The notes beneath the pieces were generated by a model. The model did no database searches and had not been told where the DNA came from. It was given only the letters and a program-made list of their open reading frames with translations. A DNA stretch of 64,000 bases from Augochlora pura. Taxonomy: Eukaryota > Arthropoda > Insecta > Hymenoptera > Halictidae. The DNA lies in NCBI RefSeq assembly GCF_028453695.1, contig NC_135774.1:3968001-4032000 (forward strand), given 5' to 3'. The number at the start of each line of letters is the position of its first letter. Position 1 is the first letter of the stretch. The position numbers were made by a program, and so were the translations under genes. Shown one piece after another: positions 1 to 11,568 of this stretch.

Positions 1-1060
1 CGTAGGAGTTGTAAGTGCTCTTTTTTTGAAGAGCTCCCGCTCTCTCAACAACGCTGGATCCATCGTAGTAAGTAATTTTAATTACACAAACGTCAACAAA
101 ATTTTTCACAAACTGTCACTTTGCCCATACCCTACTGCCAGAACGAATCGTCTGCCAATCAGAGGTTCTCATTCCACTCGTACAATGAATGAAAGGTAAG
201 CGACAATTGCGCATGTGCGTCTATATTTTCGATAGATCATTTGAAAAATGAAAACATATTAAACGAAAAATGAATTACAATGACTGAACCTAACAAAATC
301 GTGTGTGAAAATTCGTAACGTGAGATCAACGAGATCATGAACATGTTAACTATATCAGTGTCTGCCATAAAATTATCAGTTTTTGCAAGCAACGCAGCAG
401 TCGCCTTTTCTACTTTTCCAATCGGAAATACTTTTTCTGACCTCGTAACGGTCTCTGAAATGTGACTGTCAGTTTTTACTGCATTTTTGGCTATCAACAG
501 TCGGAGAAGATAGCAGCAGTAGTTCGAGTTCGATGCTGATCATCACGACGAATCGGAGTTTTACGACTTTTGGTAAGTACGTACGTTTTATGCGGCCGGA
601 AGCGGTCGTAGTTCTCGGACGTGTTTCTAAGGCCCTATAGTGTCTGTGACATTTTGCGAGCGGCACAGCCGGCTTCCTTTATTTCACGCTTCGCTTTACG
701 GACGTTGAATCAAAGGACAAAGCAACCTGGTTCTCAAAAGCAGCTCCTTGCGCTGGTTTTAAGAGAGCAAATAGAAAGAACATATTGTTTTCATTGCTAG
801 AAACGAGGCACTAACTTTTACATAGGGCGAGAAATCGCTTCGGTCACGACACGTTCTCACGAACATACGATTGTTCTACTTTCAAGACTTATGGCCCAGC
901 CTCCTTGAAACGTTTCAATAAACTTTTTATCGTATAACTCTCATCGAATGATACGATATGTTCTGATCGATTTTCATGTAAAGTTAAATTTTAACTTACG
1001 GAGTTTGTTTTGACAAGTTGAAAATTCTTGAGCATGCGCATGATATTACTCTTTTTTAAA
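1..1060. other. Non-coding stretch with a possible splice donor
   Basis: No open reading frame here looks like a gene. The segment 480-700 is richer in GC and CpG than its surroundings. On the + strand it contains a strong splice-donor match, TTTTG|GTAAGTAC, with the GT at 573-574. A short reading frame from the ATG at 532 runs into that donor. This could be an upstream, mostly untranslated exon, but nothing confirms it. The rest of the stretch is AT-rich and I recognise nothing in it. Confidence 0.25.
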
Positions 1061-1065
1061 AATTT

Positions 1066-1294
1066 AAATCTTACTAGAATAACTTCAAATTTTAGATATC
1101 CATAATTATTTGAAGTTTGGAGAGATGTGGATGTTTATTAAACATCATTTTACTAGAATTTCTTCAAATCTAAAAATTCTTAATTATTTGATAGGTCAAA
1201 AGGTTGTTCATATTTATTAAATACTATATTTTTAGAATTTCCACAAGAAGGTCATTAATTATTTGAAGTTTAAAAGGTTGATATTTAGTGAATA
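1066..1294. repeat. Three degenerate tandem repeats of about 75-79 bp
   Basis: Three successive units start near 1066, 1140 and 1219. Each carries an AGAATTTCTTCAAAT-like block, then AATTATTTGAAGTTT, then a TATTTATTAAA-like end. The units differ by many substitutions and small indels, so the array is old. No coding potential is visible. Confidence 0.6.
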
Positions 1295-2690
1295 CATTAT
1301 AATGTGAATTGAAGAATGTTTTATGTAAATATATATATAGTATATTAAGTAGGACCTTTTTTTATATAGGATTACATGTGCTTCGATTGTGATTGTACTT
1401 ATCATTTTTGTCTCACCTTGATCATTGCATTTTCACGTTTTAATATAAATATGTTAATTTTCATATCTTAATCGTAATTGTGCTAGTTAACAATACGAAA
1501 CACGTTCAATGTATCATTTATATGTGTAAGAATGCTAATATTCAATTGACACGAAATTAATTCTGTTTTAATCGTCAGGTTAATATGCTTGAATATCTAG
1601 AACTAATAAAACCAGTGATCATGATTAGATATTTCAACAAATTTCTATTCAGAGTCACGCGTGTTCATCAAATTTTCAAATTTATTTTTTTCGGAAACAA
1701 TGCTACCGATCAAACAATTGTATTGTATATATATATATTTTCAACTTATTTTTTAACTACGCCTGTTCCACAATTACACTATTTGACTTCCTGTATATTA
1801 AGATAATAATTGAAGCTTTATTTGATATTCAAATTAACAAACTAATTACCCCAAAATTTCTAATAAATATTATCATAACTATGTTATATCTAAACGAACG
1901 TTAATTACTGTTCTGACGCGCATATAGTCACCCCATCTCATGTTTCCATTTGAGTTTAGGCTGCGGTCGATTTGGTCGATGCCATTTTTGAGAGTCTATT
2001 TAGTATCTATTTGACAAATTTATTAGTCATGACTCTAGTACGACCGAAGACTTTACTAGCAAAGTCAGCGTGACCGTACCGTTCTCAATGTGCACCTGAT
2101 GTGACCTAAACCCACACAGAGCGCCAAGAGAGTTCGACAGACTGTTCCCCGTAATTTCCACGAGATATAAGAGTTACCATTGTCAACGGCGTCACCGTTT
2201 TTGGCGGCAGTCTGTCGACCCAATTCAACCGATAGATTCTTTCTAATTGGTGGGTCCAATATCCCACTATTTTTTAGTAAATGGTGGAGAAGTCTTTTAT
2301 TGTTTACGTTTTCAGTGACCTGACGAAGTCTAGCCAAAATCTCGTAAACCGTCATTGCCACCACAAGTATTTTTCTTTCCCACAGTTTTTAAATATACCT
2401 ATTCATTGCGATCCACTGCTTCGCATCCTGCATATTATTCTGACACATTCGCTGAATATTGTGTTCAGTTGAACACATACACGAATCCGTGAATATTACC
2501 CGCGGTAATATTCAGTACTTACGTCTGTACGTACCCATACAATACCTACTTCCAAAATGACAGTCTCAAAAGTTATTATCAGAATATGTTATTGTAGTTA
2601 ATGTGTTAATTTCCAAATTAAATTACTCTCATTTAAAAAATCTTTGACGAATCTGCCATAACAACTATTCTTGGCATATACTAAAATTAT
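1295..2690. other. AT-rich non-coding stretch
   Basis: This is mostly AT-rich sequence. A patch of higher GC at about 2040-2370 holds a 99-codon minus-strand reading frame that I do not recognise as a protein family and treat as chance. Two short hairpins are visible. One at 2461-2476 has arms GTGTTCA/TGAACAC. The other at 2491-2513 has arms GAATATTACC/GGTAATATTC around a 3-base loop. Confidence 0.4.
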
Positions 2691-2699
2691 TTTATTTGA

Positions 2700-2990
2700 T
2701 TTATATAGTTACCGATAAAAAGTTTCGTGACAATTTTGTAGGAAATTCTAGATTTTGAAATCTGTCTTCGTTTATTCTATAGATAGACATCCGTAATGTG
2801 ATTCCCGAACGAAAATTTCCTTTATGGGAACGACCCCATTTTCTGCACGTACAGGACCGTAAAACACCATCATAAACGACGCAAATATTGTTTGCCGTAC
2901 TGGTTGCTTTATTTCCATCACAAAACTTGTACAGCATAAGGTCTCGAAAATGAATCTTACTCTTGATATTTCACTAGGTTTAATAAACAC
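2700..2990 (-). pseudogene. Mariner transposase fragment (N-terminal DNA-binding part)
   Basis: The minus-strand reading frame 2937-2701 contains LYKFCDGNKATSTANNIC, then VVYDG, then TCRKW and GNFRSG. This spacing matches the N-terminal helix-turn-helix of mellifera-type mariner transposases: a growing-chain segment ending FxxGxxAxxxxxNIC, then VYG, TCxxWF and a phenylalanine/glycine-rich turn. The start region lies in a neighbouring frame (about 2990-2910, RFIFETL), so at least one frameshift separates it from the rest. No catalytic residues and no terminal repeats are visible nearby. It is a dead fragment. The family call is from motif resemblance, not an alignment. Confidence 0.5.
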
Positions 2991-3980
2991 AGAGTGAAAA
3001 ATAAATGTAGACGCATCTGCTGCGGCACGTACACACGGAGAGTCCTAATACGTATAATTTCGAATTTTATTTCCATCTCTGATTCATATTTTTAGATGTG
3101 CAAAATTAAATATTATTAAGTTTAAACAATAAATTTGATCATCATTCATTAAGTAAATTACAAAAATGCCCAAAATGTTAGCGTATCCATTGGAGATAAC
3201 CAATTTAGCAAATGCACAATGTAATGAGAGTTTTTCATATTCAATTATTTTTGATTTTCTGTACTTCGGCGTAATTTTGAAATCACATACATACGTACCA
3301 TTTATTTCAATCGGATTTCACTTTTGCCACAATATGGTAAAAGGATCTTGTTTCGTTCCTTCTCCTTTGTAATTAAGGAGGTCATGCATCTCAATGTTCA
3401 ACTTTTACTTCATATATCAAAACACATTTAATCTTTTTTTAAATTGTAAATTTGTTACTAACCTACATATAGACGGGTTTAAAATGACGCGCAGCCATAA
3501 AATTAAAACTACAATTTATATTTCATACATTGTTTATAAATGATATATTTTTTATATCATAACATTCTAACTGATGTAAAGATAATTTGAATGGTCAGAC
3601 ATACCTTCTTCAAAGGATAGTGAGTTTCCAAAAAATGGATTGAATTGAAAAGTTCATCGTTTTATTTAAAAAATAATGGCGTCTTTAACTGATTATAGGT
3701 AGAAGCAAGTTTTGATGATTTGCTGATGTAAAATTGATCAACTTTTGTGGAAGTTCTTCAAAAACCGTTTACGCAATTTTCTTTTTAAGAAAACGATGAT
3801 ATATTGTTTTAGTCAAAATTCAGCTCATATTTCCATTATTTAGTCGCTGTTGGTTACAGAACTATTTTCTAGTATATCGCCGATTTCATCTAAAGTAATG
3901 TTATAAATGTTGAAATGGAATGAAACAATAAATTATAAATCAAGAATAAATGAAAGGTAACTGCAGAATAAATATATGAT
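2991..3980. other. AT-rich non-coding stretch
   Basis: I see no gene, RNA or repeat I can name. The single 68-codon reading frame at 3166-3372 has the composition of random AT-rich DNA. Confidence 0.4.
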
Positions 3981-3981
3981 A

Positions 3982-4180
3982 GGATGGCAATGAAGCCAGT
4001 TACTATGGGATAACAAAATGATTTGTTTCATGATTGTTTGACATATGAAATATCTTTATCTAGATATAAACAAAATAAACGAATGAAAAATGTATAATGT
4101 GATATTCGATAAATATAAAGTTAATTATGTCCGAAGACAATCCAAAAGAACAGCAATTGGTCACCGCAATGTAACCGCTA
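3982..4180. mobile_element. Small non-autonomous element, copy 1 (related to 17430-17670)
   Basis: This segment shares an internal block (GATAAATATAAAGTTAAT followed by TCCGAAGACAAT- and CAGCAATTGGTCACC-like sequence) with 17583-17645. The two also share end sequences: the left end here reads GGCAATGAAGCCAGTTACTA and the other copy reads GGTAATGGAGCCGATTACTG. The right end, CAATGTAACCGCTACCCC, is a weaker inverted match to the left. Paired ends with no coding capacity suggest a miniature inverted-repeat element. I could not define the target duplication. Confidence 0.45.
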
Positions 4181-4189
4181 CCCCGTTAA

Positions 4190-4901
4190 TCGGGAAATAT
4201 TTTGCACCGCTTCTGGATCAAAATACGTGAAAACACCGTACCATGCGAGGTACCGACCGAGCAGGGGTATCGATATGCATTGATACCGGGTAGAAAGTAG
4301 CAGGAAGTGCAGGAACCGCGCGCGGTGCGCTTCGGTCGTGGCATGCGCATTCAGTGTGCACTTGCACCAGGAACGGAGATGCATAGACCGCCTTGAGAGA
4401 GATGGAGGCAGTGACTGAGGGGAAGAAGGAAAGGAAACGTAGGACAGACGGGAGCGTGTATGGTACGGAGGGACCAGGATCTGTAGTGAGGCGGTCGTTG
4501 GCGGGGAAAAGAGGGATGAAGAGAGGAGTAAAGAGAGAAGGGAGCGGTGAGAAGAGAGAAACGCCGAGAGAAAGGAAGGGTAGGGAAACGAAGGGCGGAA
4601 GGGCTGGTTAAATGATGGCTGGTCCGGGGTTCAGGGACGCGAGGGAGGCGAACGCAGGAGAGAGGGATGCTGGGGCGGTTCAAGCGAGATCGAGTTCACA
4701 GCAAGTGGAGTACGGCAGTTTGTGTCAGACCACGGAGCACCGAAGATGCTCCCCTCGGTTGTTCGTGGAACGGGTGGGCCACCCTCGTTGCGTCGGTGGC
4801 GTCGCGTGACCATTTTTAACGGTGTCGTGTCTATTATACTCGGGACCATCAGGAACCCTGGGAGTTCCCGTAACACCAATCGACCGTCCACTGCCACTTC
4901 G
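4190..4901 (+). promoter_or_regulatory. GC-rich, CpG-containing island: probable promoter and 5' untranslated region
   Basis: Base composition changes sharply at about 4170 and stays GC-rich and purine-rich to about 5400. Between 4390 and 4700 the + strand is dominated by GA-rich runs, as often seen in insect 5' untranslated regions. The island ends in the candidate coding exon at 4902-4968. Several long reading frames on both strands here are low-complexity (R/G/E-rich or P/S-rich) and look like by-products of the composition. No clear TATA box is visible, and the transcription start cannot be placed by eye. Confidence 0.4.
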
Positions 4902-4968
4902 ATGACGACCGCTCTGTGCGTCTTACTGGTCCTCTTGCCCGCGGCGTACCCCGAAAAGATCTCCCTTG
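4902..4968 (+). CDS. Candidate first coding exon: signal peptide of a secreted/membrane protein, possibly an ionotropic glutamate receptor
   Basis: From the ATG at 4902 the + strand encodes 22 residues: MTTALCVLLVLLPAAYPEK, then ISL. The first base of the next codon is followed directly by a consensus donor, CTTG|GTGAGT (GT at 4969-4970), so the intron is phase 1. The leader has a hydrophobic core (ALCVLLVLLPAA) and a small-residue cleavage region, as in a signal peptide. The motif EK-I-x-LG just after a signal peptide matches the start of the mature amino-terminal domain in insect AMPA/kainate-like glutamate receptor subunits, which continue with an AIFEQG-like sequence. That continuation is not seen here and would lie on the next exon. 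The reading frame stays open upstream to about 4722, with an in-frame ATG at 4746. I prefer the ATG at 4902 because it places the hydrophobic leader at the N-terminus. Exon status is fairly likely; the receptor identity is inference. Confidence 0.4.
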
Positions 4969-7900
4969 GTGAGTGGACGTTTCGCATGTCCTTCTTACTC
5001 GTTTCGCTAAAGCTTGCGAATCTTCGCTGAGCGAACAGTCGAGCAAGCGAGCGAGCAAAACCATCAAGCGACTAGCGGCGCGGTGGCTGGCTGGCTGGTC
5101 GAGCCACCCATCCAGTGGTGATGGAGGGTTGTTGCACTCGGCTTCTAGCCTGATTGTTTACGGTGAACGGAAGTAAATACCATGTTCGCGATCTGCAGTT
5201 GTGCACCGGCGCTAGACGCAGATTGCGATTTTCTTTGACGCGTAATCAGAATCGGGATTGTGGAACGTTATATTCGCGGGTTATGTGTTCTGTAGGCGTG
5301 CGGAAAGGTGTTAGGTCATCGCTCGCGCGGAAAGAGGCTTCCCGTTTGATCTATGGGAAACTGTGTAATCCTTGTCGATTGGACGTATGTGTAAACATGG
5401 GAGCGTGAATAATGTGCTTGCGGGCATGAGAAATGAAACTATTTTTATTATTCCTAGAATACCATGCAGCTGTTGCACGTTGATTCATGTATTCAGTTGA
5501 GCAAGATCGTTGACAGTGACGATTGTATCGTTCTGACTGAAGCTAGTGGTTAAGGCGAACGTCAAATGACATGGATATTCATCGTGTAAAAAGTTGATTC
5601 GACACATAAGGCTTTCGATGATGGTGACATCTATTTGTGAGTTTCTTTGGTTTAGTGAAATTTGCAACACGTGCTATATAGTGCGGGATGCTTCTTAAAT
5701 ATTCGTCGCTTAATATGCAACAGAAGCTCAATTTAGAACGTTTATGCTACAAACGTAATTCATTCAAGTCACGTGACTCGATTTTATTATACATGGAGTT
5801 CAACGTACGATATAGACACAGCGTATATGTACATTTTTATTAAAGAATAAATTTGTAATAACCGTTGGCCTTTATAAGCGAATCATACATTCACAAAGTA
5901 CTTTAAGAATGATTCTATCTTTCCATTTCCAAACTGAATCACCATGGATTCGGATAATGTATCATGTCAGTGCATACGAAATAGCTTTTCGCGAAATGGA
6001 AATTTTCATTATGGCGTAGGATTAATAACTACAGACTAAATTAGAGGGGAAGAAATTTCTTGCACACTTCGCGCACTAGTTATCCCGCGAGGCTTTCATT
6101 TCATTAATGTTTCGCGAATTCACATTAGGCGTAACTTCGAGCAGCCGCGTCGCTATTGTTTGTGAAATCAGATTGACGACAGCGGCGGTGCAAAACAATG
6201 TTCGAAAATGTATTCATCGGATCGACACCGTGCTGCCTTTTTCACGCGGAACTACGGAGTAATTACAACACGTTTTTGCAGAATAATAGGTTCGCGCTGA
6301 AGTAAATTGATATTAAAATCGCGATACACGACCTCGCATTTTTCCAGTGATATCGGTTGATCAAACCGTCATTGATAGAAGTTATGACTGAAATAATAAC
6401 ATGTAAATACCATTCGTTATACAACGAAATAAAAGAGCAGAATGAAATTCGATACATACATCCTTATTTCTAGCTTTCGTAAAACAAGAATATTCCTATC
6501 ATCGAAGAGTATCAAATGAGCCGTTCTCATTGATTTAACAAGCTATCGTTAAAATGAAGTGCAACTTAATTAGCTCGGAGTTTAATATTAGCTATCCAGC
6601 TAAATGATTTCCGACGGCAGCGTGAGTTTAAGTAGTAAAAACCGCGTCGAACGAGACGAGTGGCCGAGTCTAACTCGTTTAAAAAATACAAGCGATCTGC
6701 CTTGAAGAGCAAACCTCGCTGAAAGTTATATCGCGTAAACATGATTAGTATGCTCGGCAGTTCCGGCGTTCAGCGCCGTCGGTGTTTTTGGCTTCGTCTT
6801 TCTCGCTTTCGCCGGCAACAATTTCCGTCAGGGATCCGAAATCGGTCATCGAAATTCGCCGTCACGGAGGAGCGTGATATTTGGTTAAAAGCCTGTTAGA
6901 TTACCATCAATGCAGACTGCAGGTACGTAACGGCAGAAGTTACGGGAAATGATTGTAGAGATAGAAGGTAGCTGGGTACCGGCGAATATAAGACAGGGGG
7001 CGAGAGAGATGGGAAGAAAGAGAGGGAGGAAGAGGGTAAGCAAGAGATACATACTGAGAAACGAGGATAGGGAAAGAGGGAGAGGGAGAGAGAGAGAGAG
7101 AGAGAGAGAGTCGCAAACACAGAAATAGGTGGAAGAAGGTAAAATGAGGGAGAATAAGCGGGAGAGGGCAAAAGTGAGTGGGCGACAGGGAGAAGGAGGG
7201 CGAACGTTGAGCGAGAAGTGAATGATGAATGCCTATAGAAATGGCGGTGTCTTTCTTCCACTCAGGTAGGTATATAGGTAGAGAACTACCGACTAAGTCG
7301 ACGAAAAGACGAGGAGGAGGTCGTGGCACGAGAGGTGGTGGTGACGTTGAAGGAGGATGAGGATGGTAGAAGGTTCGTTGCCTTGCCAAGTTATACCGCA
7401 CACGGCGGCATTCTTTGCTACTCGATCGCTCTTCTCTACTTCACCCCGCCACTCATTCTGTATATTTTTACACAATTATGCGAGAGGCCACCTGAAAATA
7501 TATCATCGAAACGCGTCATCGGTACTTGACCTCGCATCTAATATCCCCGCGGAGACGCTAAACGAATTTTCGCCTGATCCTTTTGCGATGGATCCTTATT
7601 CTGATGGAACTCATAGTATTAAAACACTCTTGGATAATTTTTCAGCCTGAAACTTGGTAATAGGTTTTTTAATGTTTTCGCTAAAGTGAAAAGCAGCTTA
7701 AGTGTTTTTATCCTTCAAATGCGATAGTTATCCCGAACGAAATTGTCAATTCTTCCCAAAGAAATTGTTAGGTTACAGAAGTTCAACTAAACTTACTTCG
7801 CAATGTTAATTTTTTTTTTAACTCAGGTACTTTTAGTTTGTTCGAGGGTTTTAATATATCGAAAGATTTCGTATTTGTGTTCTTTTTTTCTAAATCATAA

Positions 7901-9700
7901 CAATAAAGATGTGCTGCTTCGAAAGACTATTGCTAGGTACACTTCTATGACGCAGCACTGACTTGCTTCATTAAATGGGCGTTAGTGAAAGTAATAACCC
8001 CATATGTACCCATACAAACTGTTCGAAATAGAAAGAAAGAATTGAGCGCTGCTGTTAGAGTTCGTGACTAATTTACGTATTTGTTTGTGAGAGAAATCGT
8101 AATGTAAAATGTTCTTAATTTCTTTTCATTACAAATATAAATTAATTTGTAAAATGTTTGCATAAACACCTGTTAATCGAGAATTAATTAGAGCGAGTTA
8201 TTAGCGGGTCAATGGTATACTGTGTAACGTATTTTTAGAAGAATGTGCAGACCTAAAGGAGAGGTCTTTATATAGCTGTGTGCATAAAACAACGCGATAT
8301 TATACGATGAGCTGTAAACCTATTACTGGATTAATTATTTTCATCTAGAGTGTCCCAAGGAGAATATTTATCAGTTTCAACGATGTTAAGTAGTCGATGT
8401 ATTCATTATTGCATACGCGTATAACAATGTGTGAATCAAAATCGTTAAATTTAATTTGAAAAATTATATTCAATATAAAAGTTGTCCATAATAATTACAA
8501 GATAGAGTAGCTCCATACACTCACGGATAAAAGTTAAAAAACTTAAAATGTTCAAGACATATCGTTAATATATCGTTTAATATTTCAACAAACATACGTC
8601 TTATTTTTGAAGTACATATTATAGCGAAGCATATAACACATTGTTTGTGATCAAATTAATATTTTTGTTGACACAGTACCAATCATTTTGCTATGTTTAA
8701 ATGATTTATCAAAATCAAGAAAATAACACAAGAATGGTTTTAAGTTCTCTAAACGACTTTACCGTTTTAATTTGATCTTTTATCGTTTTAAGTATGATAA
8801 TATAGAATTTACTTTGCTTTCGAGGGATTATGTTAGGCTGTTCCTATAAGTATTTCATACGTCCATGTCATTAACATTGTCCCTTACCAAAATCCTCAGA
8901 GTTTCTTTCCTTCTCGGGAGAATCTTTTCGTCGTCAGACAGCGCCCTAATTAGCTTCTCGTCGTCTGAAAAGTATACACAGTGTATCCTCACGAAAATGT
9001 TTTTTGGTGAAGATTGTCAGAGGTTTCTAGTGGTTTCAAGCTCAGCTGAATAAACTCAGTTAACACGGAAACAGCCACGAATGAAAAAACTAATTTCCGC
9101 GACGCGTATGACTCGCTGCTGAAATTGCGGTCAACGTTCGACATTTATACGACATAGAACGTCGAATTTTTCGCAGACCGAAGTAATTACAAATTTCATA
9201 CACGTAAATCGTGTCTCTACGCGTGATGGATGAAGGAAGGAAACATTTCAAACTTTATAACATTCATAGTAACACGAAAGCTTGAGCTGAGATTTAATTA
9301 AGGTAGATAGACGGATGAGCAGGAATTTCTCTGCGAACGTTCCATAAAACAACTGCTTACTCGATTTGCTGTACACGTACGGTATGAGAACACGGATATG
9401 TTTTCATTCTGTTGCGTTTTTCCAGCTTTGCTGTTGTGTTTACGTTACACATATTATCGTTCCTTCCGCAACTCTTAGGCTTGAGACACACTTGCGAACC
9501 AGGCTCGGGCTATTCTTGCAGCATGCTCCAATGTCATCGAAGGCTGAAATTTTTGCGGAGACAAGTGTCGTAGACCATTTGCGAACATAGAAAATGACAG
9601 GAAATGAAGAATAGATAACGTAACTACGATTTTTTCTTTTTTTCTTAATGGGACTTTTGTCGATGCAATTATGAAATGTTTCTGACTAAAATACGACCCA
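4969..9700. other. Long non-coding stretch, probably intron, with GC islands and a (GA)n tract
   Basis: The first 450 bases after the candidate donor remain GC- and CpG-rich and then fade to AT-rich DNA. A second moderately GC-rich zone at about 6600-7560 includes a purine-rich run with (GA)n. The long S/L-rich minus-strand reading frames over that run are by-products of the repeat. From 7650 to 9700 I see only AT-rich sequence with short patches of CpG (for example 8860-9230). No exon with paired splice sites and coding character was found. Confidence 0.4.
7085..7110. repeat. (GA)n microsatellite
   Basis: An uninterrupted GA dinucleotide run sits inside a longer purine-rich stretch (about 7000-7240). 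It explains the serine/leucine-rich reading frames on the opposite strand. Confidence 0.9.
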
Positions 9701-9703
9701 ACA

Positions 9704-10165
9704 TGATACAATTTTTATGAGACTACATTGACTTTTATGAAAAATATAAATATACTTTTTATATTAATATTAATCTAAATACGTACGGAAGCCAGTGAAG
9801 TGTCATCCTATTTTTTATTTTTTCAGTTTATGCTCTCTCTCCATTGAAGTGATTGTTCCATTTTATAGAATAATTTTACACCTGTTCTACCATTAATTTA
9901 ACTTATTAAGTGTAATACAGTATTTATTTAACTTTTATTTCATATAATTAACCGGCGCTTGTTACTTTGATACAAATTTATTTATCAGTCAATTATTTCG
10001 TTACAGAGGAAGAATAATCTGAGAAAAAGTATCTCATCTCGGATGACGTCTCACTGGTTTCCAAAATATTTAGATTAATATCCATAATATTTAGATTAAA
10101 TATTAATATGTAAAGTATATTAATATTTTTCATAAAAATCAACGTAATTTTATAAAAATTGTATC
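9704..10165. repeat. Inverted repeat pair with about 75-bp arms
   Basis: The left arm (9704-9781) begins GATACAATTTTTATGA and continues to AATCTAAATA. It recurs in reverse complement at 10090-10165, ending AAAATTGTATC. The arms share ATTTTTATGAAAAATAT with only scattered mismatches. About 300 bases of unique AT-rich sequence lie between them. The layout fits a foldback or miniature inverted-repeat element, or two copies of one repeat inserted facing each other. No target-site duplication is obvious. Confidence 0.6.
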
Positions 10166-11320
10166 GTGTTATATGAACATGTGGGAAAAATTATTTTATT
10201 ATCATTTTGAATTTACAGTCTACAGATGTTGTATAAAGATCCCGTGGCGAATTATTAAATAATCTATTTCAAAACTACAATCAGCAACAAATCGTTAAGA
10301 TATTTTCACGTTTTAGAGATGATTGAATTCTTATAATGTTTCTGCTATTACAAAACGCAACTACTCAATTTTACCATGAATGTGTAAATTTAGTGATTGC
10401 ATAGATATAGTAATAAACGCAGTCTAATGATCATTCAAGACATTATTATAATGGAGATTGAAAATAACAAGGAGAACTGTATCCATACCGAATAAACGGA
10501 ATAGTTAACAATGCTTAATCATTTACTCGAAGTAAAAATGTATGAGAATTATAAAAATGATGTACTCGGTGCAATTAAATTTTGCCCACTTCATATACAG
10601 AAGATCAGGTTTATTAGCTGAAAATGAAAATTCATTCGTATCCTCTCAACAGCAACAGGGGACTCTGTGTTCCACGCGTAATATGGGAAAATTCATAATT
10701 AAAACAATTCGTTGGCAGCGCGATGCTCGTCAATTTTCACGCTAATGAAATCGAATTAGAATAGCCGCGGGCCAGTCAGACGACACGTTTGTGTCGACGG
10801 AAGGCAGGAATGAAATTTTCTGTCTTCCTTGTGCACGTGGTTTCCGTTTAGTAAGGAACGTCTGAGCACAGGGCAAGGCACTGACGCCTTTGTGGAAGAA
10901 GGTGGCGGTACCTACCACTCAAGCGACCTACCGTCCGACTAATGCAATTAATGGTACGTAGCTATCAGACAAGGGAGACAGGTCTCCGAGCCCATGGACC
11001 TCTAACGTGGTGCACATCGCCGAAGAATTTGCCTTCCGCCGGCGGAGTGTGCCGCGCAGCGAGACGAAATCGAATTTTAGTGCGTCCTCGGTACTGAGAG
11101 GTAGAATGAGTGCTCGATGGAGCTAGGTCAGGGAAAAAATGTCGCACAGCCATTTCAGGAAAGTGTCTGCCATCGTGAATCAACGCGGCGGTCCTCCGTT
11201 TAAATATCTAGCGAGGAACTTGCTGTTCGAACCATTTTCACAGGTTTGAAATTTAACTTTCGGATCTATAGGACAGGCTATAACCACATTGTTTAATTTT
11301 ATGCTATTGACCGCTTAATG
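10166..11320. other. Non-coding stretch with a GC-rich patch
   Basis: The sequence is AT-rich to about 10750. From about 10760 to 11220 it is distinctly GC- and CpG-rich, with no convincing exon. The 72-codon minus-strand frame at 10965-11183 resembles no family I know. The patch could be a conserved regulatory element or a fragment of an unrecognised gene. Confidence 0.3.
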
Positions 11321-11568
11321 CCTTGCACTACGACTCGTTTCAAGCTGCGTCAATTAGCATTTATTTGTCCTTACTATGTTATAATATAATATCCTTAGTA
11401 GGACCAGATAATTGTTATCTTTTGTATTGCTTTTACTTACTTTCACCTCTAGACTTCGATAACAGAAAAATTCAATTTTATTTTAATTTAGAAGAAATAA
11501 ATACTATTCGTATTTAGTAGATCTCACGTGAAATCTTTATCACAATCTGACAGTTGTATAATATCGGT
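11321..11568. mobile_element. Small repeat, copy 1 (related to 46254-46500)
   Basis: This segment is clearly homologous to 46254-46500 along its length. Shared landmarks are CCTTGCACTACGACTCGTTT at the left, an internal GATAACAGAAAAATT block, a TTTTAATTTAGAAG block, and GAAATCTTTATCACAATCTG near the right end. The second copy has CCCC-type ends, so this is probably an old, partly eroded copy of the same non-autonomous DNA transposon. It contains no reading frame of note. Confidence 0.6.

Noticed and set aside
2065..2364. 99-codon minus-strand frame next to the mariner fragment
   Set aside because: I tested it by eye as the missing C-terminal half of that transposase; it lacks the expected catalytic motifs and I recognise no other family.
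4351..4987. Long reading frames of 102-118 codons on both strands in the GC-rich island
   Set aside because: They overlap each other in different frames, are low-complexity (R/G/E- or P/S/L-rich) and follow the purine-rich composition. Only the segment 4902-4968 has independent support from a signal peptide and a donor.
6896..7401. Minus-strand frames of 121 and 153 codons, rich in serine and leucine
   Set aside because: They translate the (GA)n tract and its purine-rich surroundings; two different frames give similar low-complexity products.
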